Positions 1 through 12,242 of a stretch of DNA of 64,000 nt are shown in pieces. Numbering within the stretch: position 1 is the stretch's first letter; each line of letters starts with the position of its first letter. The notes below the pieces were generated by a model. It saw nothing but the letters and a program-made list of their open reading frames with translations, searched no databases and was not told the DNA's origin. This stretch comes from Rhea pennata (taxonomy: Eukaryota > Chordata > Aves > Rheiformes > Rheidae). The stretch is taken from the NCBI RefSeq assembly GCF_028389875.1, contig NC_084665.1, forward strand, positions 102,529,435-102,593,434, written 5' to 3'. Position numbers and translations under genes: made by a program.

Positions 1-3000
1 ACTATTAAGATATTTGGATGATGTTTTAGAGAATGTCCTTAGAGCACCTCTTGCAGTTGCCTGTAGGGCGCTTGCGAGCTGACATAGCAGGGGAGCCCCG
101 CAGATGACAGGGAAGGGGGCAGAGGTGTCCAAAGAGAGCACGTGAGATATCTTTGGAGCCTGCTCTGACAGAGGGGAGAAAGAAGCTAGAGGAGCTTATG
201 AGGGTGGGAGGGAACATGGCTTAATGTGGCTTTGAAGCAGGGAAACACAGTAGTAGAAGCTGACCATGCTTTCCTGTAAGGAGTTTGTCCCACTTTATCC
301 AAATAGAAAGCTGAGGCATTTGCTGGGGCTGAAGGAGAGAAAATTCACCAGACAGCGGGGAAAGGACGGTTGTTGAAGGGATGGATATTTTCAAGTAAGT
401 AAAAGTAGTAACAAGGTAACATGGACATGAGGAATAGAATTTGTGGAGATCAAGTCCTTAATTTAGCTTGAATAAATATTCACTAATACCTCTTGCTGGG
501 GATTTTCCTGTGCAACAGAGACTTTTGATGACCATAGGTTTGATTCGTGATGGTGCAAAGGAATTCCTTAGGAATTGTGCATCAAAACTTATTAGGTTTC
601 CATCCCTATAATGTAGAGCCCAAACATAGCTGAATCATGACTACAAGGGACAGTTGTGTATGGCTATGAATATTTTCATTGCTGATTTTGTTCTGCCATT
701 TCAGTATGAGGGAGAGGATGTAGAAGCATGAACATGAAAGATTAGTCTGTTTATTTTCAGCCCAAGAAACAAGTTGTAATTCTTACCAGACAATAAAAAC
801 TAACCACATGACAACAAAAGCCTGAAAAGTGGTGGTAGCTATCCTTGTGTGAATGTCCCGTTTTTTTAATGGTTGTGCAATTAGCAGTTGCTATTTGGGT
901 ATTACAGTTGAACTTGGGTATTACTAGTGAACTAATTTTGGTTAAAATCTCACTTTGAAGGATACTGAATGCCTACTATCCTGGATTCAATTTATCCCAG
1001 TTGATAATCAAACCAATGCATGTCAATACTTTCCTGATTCAAATTTTACTTGACTACTTGCCAAATGATGTTCACTATTGGTAACTTTCTGCAAGGAGTT
1101 CTCTCTGAAATACTAAAAGAACTCTGTTGAAAATGAGTTGTACTCTCCTGTAATAAAAATTTAATGAAATCTATAGCAAGCTTAGAAATATATACCTAAG
1201 CTGAAGTCTTTACTTATAATTTTAAGGGAAATAGAAAAGATACTGCCATTACTGATCTTGTCATTAAAGAGGGGACAAAGTAACAATCCTGTGGTTGAAT
1301 ATACTACTACAGAAAAAAAAATGCTGTTAATTGTATTGTTTAAAGTCAAGAAATTAATGCAAGTCGTATTGTGACTGTGCAACTGCCAAGGTTACAATAA
1401 GCAGGCAAGCACTCAAAATTCAAGCTTGTAAATCAGAAGTCTCAATGTGGCATTAATTTTGTTAAGCATAATAATTCTCTGTTCTCCCTTTCATGATGTT
1501 TTGATGTAGAGAATATATAAGAGAAATTTATTAACACTAAGTTTGCTCAGAATAAGAGGGAGATTGCTGTTTTAGATGAGAGAATAAGGAAAGATCTAAT
1601 ATGAGATTCTTCTAATGAAATGTGTGGTCAAATGCTGCTGCCTTACATGGGAAAAGGGGGCAGCTATCTCAGAAAGCACAGTCTTAGAAGCCACATGCTA
1701 GAGTATCTGGTCTAATAGGAAGAAAGCATGTGGATTAAAAGGAAATTTTCAGCATTTTAAGTCTTGATGGATGCTGACAGTAATTGCTGCCACATGCATT
1801 TTCTGGAACTTATTATAGTAGTGAGCATGGAGATCTATTTCTTCAACAGAGGGAATCTGGGTACCGGTGAGAGTTAGCCATTGCTCAGCTGCTGCAGCTG
1901 TTGCATAGTCAGATGCAATATAACCCAGCGGATACTCACAGAAATGATGTTTTGGATTAAAGGTAAATGTTCAGTTTCCATGTATTCATGTAAATAAAGC
2001 ACAAGGCATTATTTAGTGGCTATGCCACCAAAAGGGGTCATAGATGGCCTCTTTCTGGGTTCATTTCAGTGTCAGCCTCAGAGTTTCAGTGTTTCCCAGT
2101 CCTCTATCCCAAAGCATGGGGGTAGCCTAAGGAGAAAATTACCCTGGAATCTCCTGAAGGTGATGTGAAAGGGAAAAATAAAGAAATAGTTAGTAATGTG
2201 CTGCTCAGCTATGACATTGAACTTTTTTTTTCTTTTTTTCCTGTGTGGTATTTCTATGAGTAAAGCAACACCCTTTGAAGAAACTCTTCAAAAGCCATTT
2301 ATTCACAGCTGACATATTTGTCTTATATCCATCAAGTCTTTGCAAAATATTTCATCTTGTTGCTGCATAATGTTTCACAGACTCCAGCAAAATCTTAGCT
2401 GTATGGCTAGAATTGCTGCAGACAAGAGGAATAATTAATACTTGTTTTCTTATATATTTTAATTAGCAGCAATCTATTTTACTATAGCAAATTAAGATTT
2501 TTATTAATACTGTGTTCAGTAATAAACAGGCAGTCATAAGTTACATAGGATAGGAATAGCAGCTAGAAAAGTTTCATTAGATTTTAGTTCATCAGACATC
2601 TTTTACTACAACTTTGTAAGTTACTTAATATAACAAATTTTTAAAGTTTACTAATTTTGTATGAAACTAGAGAATTTGAGTCTTGTAGAAGCAGAATACT
2701 GTAAAAAAAAGTTTGCATTTTTGTATTCCTTATACTGATGATAAAGAGCCTATTATTTACAGTGAATATGTACTTTTTCATTACTTGACTGCTTCAATGA
2801 TAATTTCTCAGCTGTCCTATCATATGTACACTGAACTGAGCAATGATCTTGAACGTTATTAATACCCAGGAACTTGTGTATCAGTGTGTTGCTTTCGTGA
2901 AGACTGTGATAGTAATAATAATTAATAAATATGAATATTCAAAGGAAAGTATGTATTAAGACCTCACCCTACAATGCAGTTAACAAGCTGAAAAATACTG

Positions 3001-3085
3001 GACTGCAGGTGATGAGCTGAAATATTATAAATCTACTCCACCTTCATGTAAAACAAGTTAAAAATGAGTATCTTCTAAAGAAGAG
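1..3085. other. AT-rich non-coding DNA, nothing recognised
   Basis: No reading frame over about 65 codons and no recognisable repeat. The sequence is AT-rich with scattered short T and A runs. A patch near 323-375 has a few Gly-X-Y-like codons (GGG GCT GAA GGA GAG AAA) but soon loses glycine spacing, so it was not called an exon. Probably intronic or intergenic relative to the collagen remnant further right. Confidence 0.5.
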
Positions 3086-3127
3086 TAGGAAACTGAGAAA
3101 TCTGGAGCCTCTGGTAAGGATGGCTGA
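3086..3127 (+). pseudogene. Candidate relic collagen exon (weak)
   Basis: In one frame the codons run GAG AAA TCT, GGA GCC TCT, GGT AAG GAT, GGC TGA. This keeps glycine at every third residue for three triplets, and a GAG where GGG would be expected, before a stop. A GGTAAGG string overlaps the third triplet and could be a donor. It lies 8.7 kb from the better-supported exons and could be chance, because three triplets is short. Confidence 0.3.
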
Positions 3128-6100
3128 GCAGTGCATAGGTTAACAAAGCTTGCTTACACTGCCCTGCTAGTAAATGTCCTGTATTTGAAAGCTCTTGGGC
3201 TGACAGGAGAGGAGCAGCCCAGAAATATCTTTCAGCCTTGGTGAGACTTTCCACGCAGCTCTATCTAGGGAGGGACCTGCCAAAGAGGAGTGAAAACCCA
3301 GGAAATCTGCTGTCCTGTGGGAAAGCAAAGTTTGTGGGTACCACAGCAAGAAGCAAAAAGTTAACAGAGGCCTGAAGAGGCATGTGGTGGGATGGGATCT
3401 TCATAGCTGTGTTTTCATTTGTAACTTTTACATATTTTCTTCTGCTTCCATCTGTGTACCAGGGGTGCTGTTAGACTTTTTCACTTCCCATGGCAACATC
3501 GCCTCTTGTCTGTTAGAGGTCTCCTTTTTCTTACTTTTTCTTGCTTCTATTTGGAAAATTTGTTTCCTGTATTAGGAACATTTTGTCGGTCATAGGATAT
3601 CTATCACATAGGACCTGTGTGGCTCTTCTTCCTGGTTACCATGGAAGTGCAGCGTATGGTTTCCTATGTTTAAGGAACTTCTACATTGGCTTTCTCTCCC
3701 TCCCCATTTAACAATATGTGATTATAATCGAAATTATTGGAATACAAAAAGAATCAACTGGTTTATAACTATGAAGTGATTCAGTAAACATCCTGATATT
3801 AAGTATAGTGATATAAAAGTAACTGAGTATCCTAAGAACACATTTTAAGCAAGGTTTTGAAAGATGGCCCCGGAGATCCAATTCTTTGATCTTTATTTAG
3901 GGAAGAGATTTTTACGATTGCAGTGAAGTTATTTATTTGAATATCAGGGGTTAAGGTACTGGCTCCAAATGTGTATTATTGATGCTGTTGCAACATCATA
4001 TTAGCATGTTGATGTACTATCGTTGTTTTGATAAGCATTTGTGTCTGTCAGTACGTACACATCCCTTTACTCCTCATCATTTTTTTCTGTTTATGGCCAG
4101 GGATAGGCTGATGTGGCACGTGAAAATGCTGGTTGGTTGCTGCAAAACCCAGCAATTGCAGGCTTGACAGTAAACAAGTTACAGCTGGGCTCAAATGTAA
4201 AATTCACATTAACTGGTTGGAAGCAAGCCAAAACATCTCAGCTTTGGGAGAAGGATCTGACTTTGTACCATCTCCAGGAAGATTTTGGGAGATACTCACT
4301 GAACTCATTGATTGCTCAGTCATTCTTGCTCTCTTCTAGAGGTGTATTCATACATAAATACTATGTATGTATGCACCTATGTTAGCCCTCTCTGGTGAAG
4401 ATTGCACTCAGCGCTGCAAACAGCGCTGCAAGTCTGTTGAGGGGGGGTTGCAGATGGCCATTAATAGTAGTCAGAACGGGAAGGAATAGGAATGATTGAT
4501 CACTGGGTTTTGTGCAACTCATTGACCTTAAAACATTTGAACCAGGGCCTGATCTTTCCTTCCCTGCAGTCCTAAGGGAAGCAAAAGTTTGTTTTTCATG
4601 AAGCAGGCCAGAGTAGGCAGATTTAACAAATTGAGATTTATTCTACTATGAGTAATTTTGAGCCATGTCCTATTTAAAATGAAGTTAAGAACAAAACTCC
4701 TCTAATATCATTAACTCTAGGGCTGCATATTATGGTGAGAATGATAAGAAGTAAATCTGTTTAGTTCTCTACCTTCCCACATTGAAAATATGATGTATGT
4801 CTATATAATTAAGTTCAGGAAACAGGAAGGAGAAAACCATCAGTGTGAAAAAATAAATAAATTGCTACATGAATCATCTAGCAAGGGTCTGCAAAAATGA
4901 ATACTTAGAGTGGACCTTCACAGTAACTTAACTGTAAGCGGCACATTCAATCTTTAACCTTACATCCTGGCAAAGGAGAGTTGTGTGGTACTTTTGTATG
5001 CTACATCTGGAACGTAGTTAATGCAGTTTAGTTCAAATTCTGTTATTTTTCTCCAACAAATATGAGGGGTTGCTATGCAATCGATCTATGGAAGATGCTT
5101 TAGTATCCTACCAGCTACTTTCTTATTATGGATGATTCTTTATTCTAATTTTTAAAAGCTTTGTTGTGCGTATTTCTAGGCCTTGAATTTGTGTAGTAAG
5201 GGGATATTTACATCACTTGCTCTTACTTACACTTCTTTTGTTCAGTGCAGAGGTAGAGCATCTCTAGAGAAAGATTCAGAACACATAAAATAAGAATCAC
5301 TTATAAGGATATCAATGAATTTTTTTCATGCATGTAATTTTTGTGTAAAAATCACTGAAAACATAATGCTTCAGAGATTGTTAGTAGTGGATTATCATTG
5401 ATAGTTACCAGAATTAATTATTAAATATTTCTTTCATAAATACATATACTCAATGTCATACAAGGCAATTTCTGGTTGTTTCAGTCATCCTACTGAGACT
5501 CTTTAGTTCTTCATTGTGCCTGGGTTTAACCAATAGTACAAGTATGTGAACATAAATGTACTGTTTTTTAATCCCTTTATCTCCATAGCCAATAATTCAG
5601 AGTTAATTGAAAATAATTTTTGTTACATAAAAATGTTATAATAAAAAAGAAGTAAACATGCTTTTTCTTCATAATTGATCTATGAGGTTTTAAAGTAGAA
5701 ATAGTTCAACAAATTCTGTTTATATTATTAAAGGAAAACATTTTTTTTTTTTATTTCCTGACAGAAATGGCCTTATAGGTCATGGAATTATAAATGATTG
5801 CTTCTTTTGTTATAATAAGGTCACTTCTTTTTTTTGTTAAGACACTCAGAAGTATGTGAATTTATTTCATTTGCACATACCTGAAGCTAGAGAATATCTG
5901 ACCTGCACCTTCATTTAGGATGCAATTTAACATTAAGCTTAAAACAGTGTCCTTTCCTGTGAAACTGAATACAAAAAAATGTATTCTGCATCTAAAGATC
6001 ATGCTGTTTTGTGAAGTAAGCCACCAAATAGAAGTATGTGCGTCTATGAGTATATCTCCCAATTTATTCTGAAATAATAGACCTCTGCTAGCTAGTAAAA

Positions 6101-8379
6101 CATTTTGAATATTGGTATGGAAATGCATAGTGAGTGCACTTGGCTTCACAGTTGCTAGAGCAGGCACAGTGCTGTCACGTCCCGCACCCCGAAAGCTAAC
6201 CTTCTTGGGGCATCTCAGCTAAGCTCTCAAAACTGAAACCTGCTCATGAAGTAAGTGAGTGGATGCCATTGTATTTCGCATAGCTGGATAAGAAACACAT
6301 TTCCTGAGAAAACACTCCCTTTTAATTTCTGATTACCTATGAAATATGCAATTGTGAAGAGCAGCTATTTTTTCCCAGGTCAACAAGTCATTGTTAGACC
6401 TGGGAAGGAAGTGTCTCATTCCTTCCAACTAGTTTTTCATTTTGAAAGTGCATTTACTGTAAAATGTCTCAGGTAGCCATAGCAAAGAAATGAATAAAAA
6501 TCACATTAAGCTTCCTTAAAGGAAAAAAATCAAACAATTTGGTTTAGGTGCAGATTCAGAACTTGTGAAGAGCAGGGATTGTGTGTTCTCCATTCAAAAC
6601 CATCACAACCTGCCAGTTTTCAGTAAGCGATGAGGAAAAGGTCCCATAATTACATTTCTGTGCTAATTCTTCTTGGGCAGGTAACACCCCTTTGCGAACT
6701 GCCAACCCCCGGGCTCTGCGTGCCCTCACCATGCAGGCCTGCTTTGAATGCAGGGCAGTATCTTCCCTCCCTGGAGCCGCCAGGCACAAAACCTGCTGAT
6801 CTGAAAACATCAAGCCTAGAAATACCTGCAGCAAACACATTTTCCACTGGCAACATTAACAGGGCCAGTATTTCTAGATAGCAGCTATCTCTAAAGAGCA
6901 ACTCAGCAACTGTCAGCGGACAGAAATTTCTAGCAAGTGCCAATTTTTGTGGAGCCATATTAAGCAAATCAAACTGCTAAAAATATTTCCATATTGCAGT
7001 GTTTGAGCTTCTTCAGGAACTCAGATTATCTAAAGCAAATGAGATAAGCATATAAGTATCAAACTAGGGGACTGTAGCCTGCTGCATAACTCCTACCCTG
7101 CAGCAGGAAAAACGCTAGCTAAGCTATAAATTAAGCCTTGTGTATTTTTTTAAAAATACACAAAGACACTAAACAACAAAAAAAAATTAAAAAGAGAAGG
7201 TAAGATTTTAGCTATATTAGTATTACTCTAAAAGTATTAGCAGATGATGATGTGTCAAGAGCTTTTCACTGCCTGTATCCATGTGTTTAATTGCAATCAA
7301 TCCACATAGCAACGCATTTTCCTGGCTCCCTTTGGGTGTGCGCTGAAGGCAGCCCATCTCGAAGGGCCAGGTCCCGGTGTGACCTGCGCGTTGGGATCTG
7401 ACACCGGGCAGCTGTGCAGGGGGCAGAGCACTGCTGAATGCTGCATGAGAGCGCCGCAGTGCCATGCTGTTTTCAACACATTTACTGGAGATAAAAGTGG
7501 AATTTGTGACCTTTTCTTCTTTGAAGTCCCCAGGCACACGGTTAATTAATATCAGGAAGACTCCTGTAGCCAAATCTTTAAATACTGATCTTAAAATGTA
7601 TTCCTCATTATCTCTTGATGTGGGTCTCTCTGCTACATTATCGGGCCATTAAAATAGCTTTGTGAAAATCATTAGGAATGTGATTTACTGAACAAATCTT
7701 TTCCATATTTGTTAGCAGGCAGACTTGTACAGACCTTGCACGCGTTTCTTAAAGTGTGGCTCACCCGAAAGGCTTTCCTTTGGTGTATTACCTCCTTGAG
7801 ACCTTTAAGGTGTGAAAGATAGTCCACAATGTGGGTGGGATTTATGGCAAGTTAGTGATTCTGATGGCAAAGGCCAAGTTGGCATCTGTACCCCAACAGA
7901 CAGATGATCTCTGGATCTTTTCTTTACTGGTTTTTCATGTTCAGGACAGTCAACAGAGTGAAAAAAGCTTTTGATGGTTGTTGGCACAAGATAGCACTTA
8001 GCATGAAGGAAAATAATGCAAAATTATTGCATGATTGTCAAGGTAGATTCAATCCCGATAAGCAACGAAAGAAACACTTACAGAAATAAATACATTTCAC
8101 CACTGAAAGCATCGGCTGATGAGTCTTCTGTTCTGAAAGCATCAACTGATGAGTCTTCTGTTCTGGTTGCCACCTGGTGGCTCAGTCAGGGGTATCAGTC
8201 TCTGTTTCCTCTGGGGTCCTATGCGGCATAAAGCTGATCGGCTTCACCAGTGAGCCTCAGTGGTGAGACTCATTAAGAGATTATTTTTATGAGTGCATTT
8301 CCTACTTTTCTTCTACTAAATAAGCTTTTTACAATTGCACGTTTTTCTGCTCTTTCTGATATTAACTGTTCTTTGTGTA
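3128..8379. other. Long non-coding stretch, no gene seen
   Basis: I see no exon or transposon that I can support. Stretches near 6540-6960 and 7120-7680 are more GC-balanced, free of repeats, and rich in homeodomain-type TTAATTAA and ATTA motifs. They look like possible conserved non-coding elements, but conservation cannot be judged from one sequence. Short open frames here have no family signature. Confidence 0.4.
8103..8162 (+). repeat. 30-bp tandem duplication (2 copies)
   Basis: Two adjacent 30-bp units starting CTGAAAGCATC differ at only two bases (GG versus AA in the middle). The unit is a multiple of three and sits in a 71-codon open frame, so it repeats ten residues in frame. The frame has no other sign of coding and is probably fortuitous. 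Confidence 0.85.
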
Positions 8380-8520
8380 ATCACAGAATCATGGAATGGT
8401 AAGGTTGGAAGGGACCTCTGGAGGTCACTAGTCCAACCCCCAGCATAGCCCATACAGGGATTGAACCCACGACCTTGGCATTAGCAGCACCACACTCTAA
8501 CCAACTGAGCTAACCTGCCC
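8380..8520 (-). mobile_element. SINE with tRNA-Ile head and CR1 tail
   Basis: Read on the minus strand, the element begins GGGCAGGTTAGCTCAGTTGG, a tRNA-Ile 5' half carrying a pol III A box. Next comes the anticodon-arm remnant, then a B box (GGGTTCAATCC) and acceptor-stem remnant. A short linker leads into a CR1 3' end (GGTTGGACTAG, CCAGAGGTCCCTTCCAACC, then ATTCYRTGATTCTGTGAT). Total length is about 141 bp. It is close in sequence to the copy at 36762-36906. The family resembles tRNA-Ile/CR1 SINEs described in passerines (TguSINE1-like). CR1-type elements usually lack target-site duplications, and none is obvious. Confidence 0.9.
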
Positions 8521-11500
8521 CTTAAATCTCCTTATTCTAAAAGAATACTCCAGTATTCTTTTTCGTTTGTCAAAGTTTGTCAAAAGAAGTTTTTTTCTAT
8601 TTGTGCTTTTATCTTTCATTGAAAATCTTTAATTCCCTTTAGGCAGATTTTTTTTTGTTAATTATTGATCCCACAGAAATCAGATACAAAACTGATTTTT
8701 AGAGGCAAAAGAAATGAGCTTTTAATTGCTACAAAGTTGTTTTTACCTCTTTACTGTATAGTTATCTCTCTTAAGAGCTATTTGCAAATATTCAGTATTT
8801 TTCTTGCTAATGAAATCAGAGTATTATTTTATCAACACCTCCCTCTAGTGGTGACTACAGGGCTGAGAAAGATCTGAGGTTTCATGGTTGTTGCACGCTG
8901 ACAGGTCACAGAATTCGGCATATGGTGACATCCTTTCCATATGTAAACACAATACTGTGTTTACTAACCAAGCATAAGATTTGCTCTAGAGTTTACTGTA
9001 TTCATTTTAATGCTTTTGTAGATTCTAAATTGAAGAAATTAAAGAGAAAAGCAGTTAGATGAAAATTAAATGGTGGACTTTTAGTACAAGTAGTGTTATT
9101 CCTGAGAAAGCTGCAGATAGTGAGGATTTGGCTTCAAAAAATTTAAATTGCAAAAGAAAATTAACTAATTTAGTGTTAAAAAAATTAAATCAGAAAAGAC
9201 ATGATTGCCTCACATCTACTATTGGATTAGAAGGCTCTGCAGCATCCCCAGGAGCTGAAATCTTGCTGGGGTGTGTTGGGGGGCAGGAAGGGAGGCAACT
9301 TCCTGATGCTGCAGAGAAATGGAGAGATGATGGAAAACCATGGGCAAGTATCTGAGATGATGTGGAAAAAAAGAGCATTCGCAGTCCTGATGGGCACAGT
9401 AAATGCTGTGCTTGTATGGTCATGAGTGGCATACAGGTATAGAATAGGGTTAGTAGTCTGCTTTGAGGGTTTACTTGGCTCATACATTTGGGTCAAGACT
9501 AAATAATGTCTACTGCACATCGAAGTTCTTTTCTCTGTCTGTTAGGTAGCCTTAAAACAACTTGAAATACATTACAATGCAGATAAACCATACTTGGAAA
9601 CCTACCTGCTTCCTCTCATGGTTGCTTTCATTGATGATTCCTCTAGCACTAACTTTCTAGTTCCCCTAAGTTCTCTGCATTGCCTGAGAAAGTGAGGTTT
9701 CGTTATTGACCACATAGCTGAAATAATAGGATTATTTACAGAGAAAGCTAGCTCTCCCTTAGACTCCACTCCTCTGGGATACCAAGCAGGAACATTTGGC
9801 AAACAAGACAGTTTTTGTTGAAACAATAAGACTGATGTTCGATGAGCGTGTTAGCTGTGCAGAGGTTTCAGAAGGGGTCTATTAGCTGGGAATGGTCAGA
9901 GCACTGTGCTAGTGAGCCAGCCTGGTGTTATATAGGCCAGCCCCCAAGGGCTGTGTGGGGTGCACAGGGTGCCCAACCAGCAATAACTGAAGAAATCCTG
10001 CTTGATGCAGAAAATACAGGAACCCCTTAACATTTATGTGATTACACTCTGTGTTTGCCAAGGCTGATTTTACAACCTTTCTAATACGCTGTGAGAAAAA
10101 GCAGCATTGTAATGCCTCACACAGTGAAATGAAAATTGCATTTCATGACCAAGACACAGTCCAGTTGACTAGAACTGGCTGCTGAAACTGCAGCTGGCTG
10201 CCTGGGCTTGGCACATCTGCTGCTGCTCTCCCCACCGCCCTGTCTGCTTCCTGCTGCCCCGGTTCTCTTCTAGAAATCTTCTTCCCAAATGCAGGGGAAG
10301 AAAAGGCCTGGCAGCTCTGCTGCTTGTCCTTCCCTTGCCTGCAGGGTTATTGGAACTCATCTGCCAGCACAGCTCTGCCTTTGGCTTTCCCTTTATGACT
10401 CAGAAAATAAATAACTTGTTTTCTTGCCAGTGCGGAGGAAACGTTGATCTCGTGTCACTGAAAACCTGTTCTGTGAATATGCCAATGGGAGAGGGGGAGG
10501 ACGTGGAGCAATGAGCCACCTGGTTGTTTTGCAAGGCAACTTGCTGTCCATGAGGAGTTTTTCATATCTGCACAGACGTGTTGCCTCCAACCCCCTTTTT
10601 ATTTAAATACAACTATCACAAAGAGATCAGTCTGGCAGAGTTAGAAATATTGTAATTGTATAGTTCAATTCTAATATTAAAAGAAGATACCATCTTTCGC
10701 ATATGTAATCTGAATAAATATTTCTCTGTTGCTAAATCAGCTTTGAAGTGACTATGGTGGAAAGAAAGGAGCACTAATGCCAGGGCTTAGGTTCTTCTCT
10801 TCATCTGCAGGGCTCCAGTAATAGTGTAGTTTTGACTGTTCCCTTTAAGAGTGAAAATCTGGTGGTCAGCATGGTTTTAGATTGCCTGCACGCTATGATC
10901 CCATTTTAAATCACAATCAGCTTCCCAAACCTCTCCCCTCTTGCTGTGGAAAAGCACCTGGACTTCTGAAACTTGGCATTGTAATGGCTTGTTTGGCTCC
11001 TCTGAAATCTCAATGGGGAGGAGGCAGGGGCCACAGACTGTTGAGAAGATGTAGGATTTGAGTTTTTGACCATTTTTAAAGAAATCAGCATACACCTACA
11101 ATTCTGTAGGGAGAAAAAAAGTCCCAAGCTGAAGGTTTTTGTTGTCACTCTTGAGTGAGCCATCATCCTAGGAGGGAAATCTAGAAGTACGTGAAGCTAG
11201 CTGAGAGGTTTAATCCTAGCTGTCATGGTAGGTTCTGCTTCATTATGTGAACTCAGTTGTGTTGTGCCATATGTTTTGTACATGCGATGTGAAAATGTCC
11301 TTTGCTGAGTTGCCACGTTTGCTGGACATCGTAGAGCGTACTGGAAATTCTTCTTGTTTCCCAGCCCAGACTATTATCTTGGATATATGCTTTTACAAGA
11401 ATCATTATAGAGATTAGGAAGAGAGTAACTGGAGAATATTCTGTTTAGGCATGGCACATATTCTCCAGGTTTGCATTAAAAACCCTTGTGAGCAACAATG

Positions 11501-11766
11501 TCAAAGTTGAACATATCCTGCCTCAGCATCTCACTAGAATGTGAATGAAAAGAACGGTGAATGCCAGGGTACTTATTTCAGAAATATTCTGCTATAATAA
11601 ATTCATTTAAAATGAAACAATGTAAACATTCTTTGTTAACAGAGCACACTGAGTAACCCTAGAGAGTATGGCACAATTGTATAATTCTAATAATTTTTGT
11701 TTTCAAATACTCCGTGATTGGTTTTTGTTCTGACTTCCTTGATAAAAGACAACATTTTTTCTTTAG
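8521..11766. other. Non-coding stretch, no gene seen
   Basis: No exon or transposon recognised. A strong-looking acceptor (polypyrimidine tract, then CTGCAG) ends at 10810, but the following frame has no Gly-X-Y pattern or known motif. An open frame at 9059-9355 has no recognisable domain. Confidence 0.4.
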
Positions 11767-11811
11767 GTGCTAATGGGTGAGAAAGGTCTGAGAGGGTGAT
11801 ATGATGAAGAG
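11767..11811 (+). pseudogene. Relic collagen exon, 45 nt, with stop
   Basis: Follows the acceptor-like TTTCTTTAG and ends before GTTAAT, a probable decayed donor. Exactly 15 codons in five triplets: V-L-M, G-E-K, G-L-R, G-stop-Y, D-E-E. The first and last glycines are replaced by GTG and GAT, each one base from GGN. The premature TGA is in the fourth triplet. The 45-nt length and the Gly-codon start are standard for collagen triple-helix exons. Confidence 0.7.
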
Positions 11812-12188
11812 GTTAATTTTATATTTCTATTCTGTGTGTTTTCAAAGGTCTGACACATGGAAAAAACAAGCAAGCGAAATTGAAGCATGAATCACTTTTT
11901 ATTCTGACTAAAATTTTCTCTAACTTTAGCTACAGAAGCTAAAGTTAGAAGTTCCCCCCACAAAACCTCTGTGCTGTATTGCTAGCTCACTCCAGCCACA
12001 GCTGCATTTTGTGCATGTGTGTGAATCTGAAAACTCAACAGGTAACATAGAAAATGGTCTAGGAAGGTAAAGATGTATGAATCACGTTGAGGTCTTTACA
12101 GCAATGTGTGTTACATTGCTGTTGTAGATTTCTATGGAAGGTTAACACATCTGTATCTAATACTGAATGTTATTATTCAATCTGTTAG

Positions 12189-12242
12189 GGAGATCAAGGA
12201 GAAATTGGGTTTATGGGAGTTTGGGGATTCTGAGCTATGAAG
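12189..12242 (+). pseudogene. Relic collagen exon, 54 nt, with stop
   Basis: Begins right after CTGTTAG and ends at AAG followed by GTACTA, a reasonable donor. Eighteen codons: G-D-Q, G-E-I, G-F-M, G-V-W, G-F-stop, A-M-K. Five of six glycines remain and the sixth is GCT, one change from GGT. An in-frame TGA ends the fifth triplet. The classic 54-nt size, the phase and both splice borders make this one of the firmest exons. Confidence 0.8.

Noticed and set aside
323..375. Possible collagen exon (GGG GCT GAA GGA GAG AAA)
   Set aside because: Only two consecutive Gly triplets, then glycine spacing is lost. A GTAAGT follows later but does not bound a multiple of nine.
2140..2190. Possible collagen exon (CCT GAA GGT GAT GTG AAA GGG)
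   Set aside because: Glycine codons are 12 bases apart, not nine, and no acceptor or donor fits.
9059..9355. 98-codon + frame with some Gly-rich sequence
   Set aside because: Glycine spacing is irregular, no splice borders, no recognised domain.
10741..10920. Strong acceptor at 10810 as a collagen exon
   Set aside because: The following frame has no Gly-X-Y periodicity and no recognisable protein.
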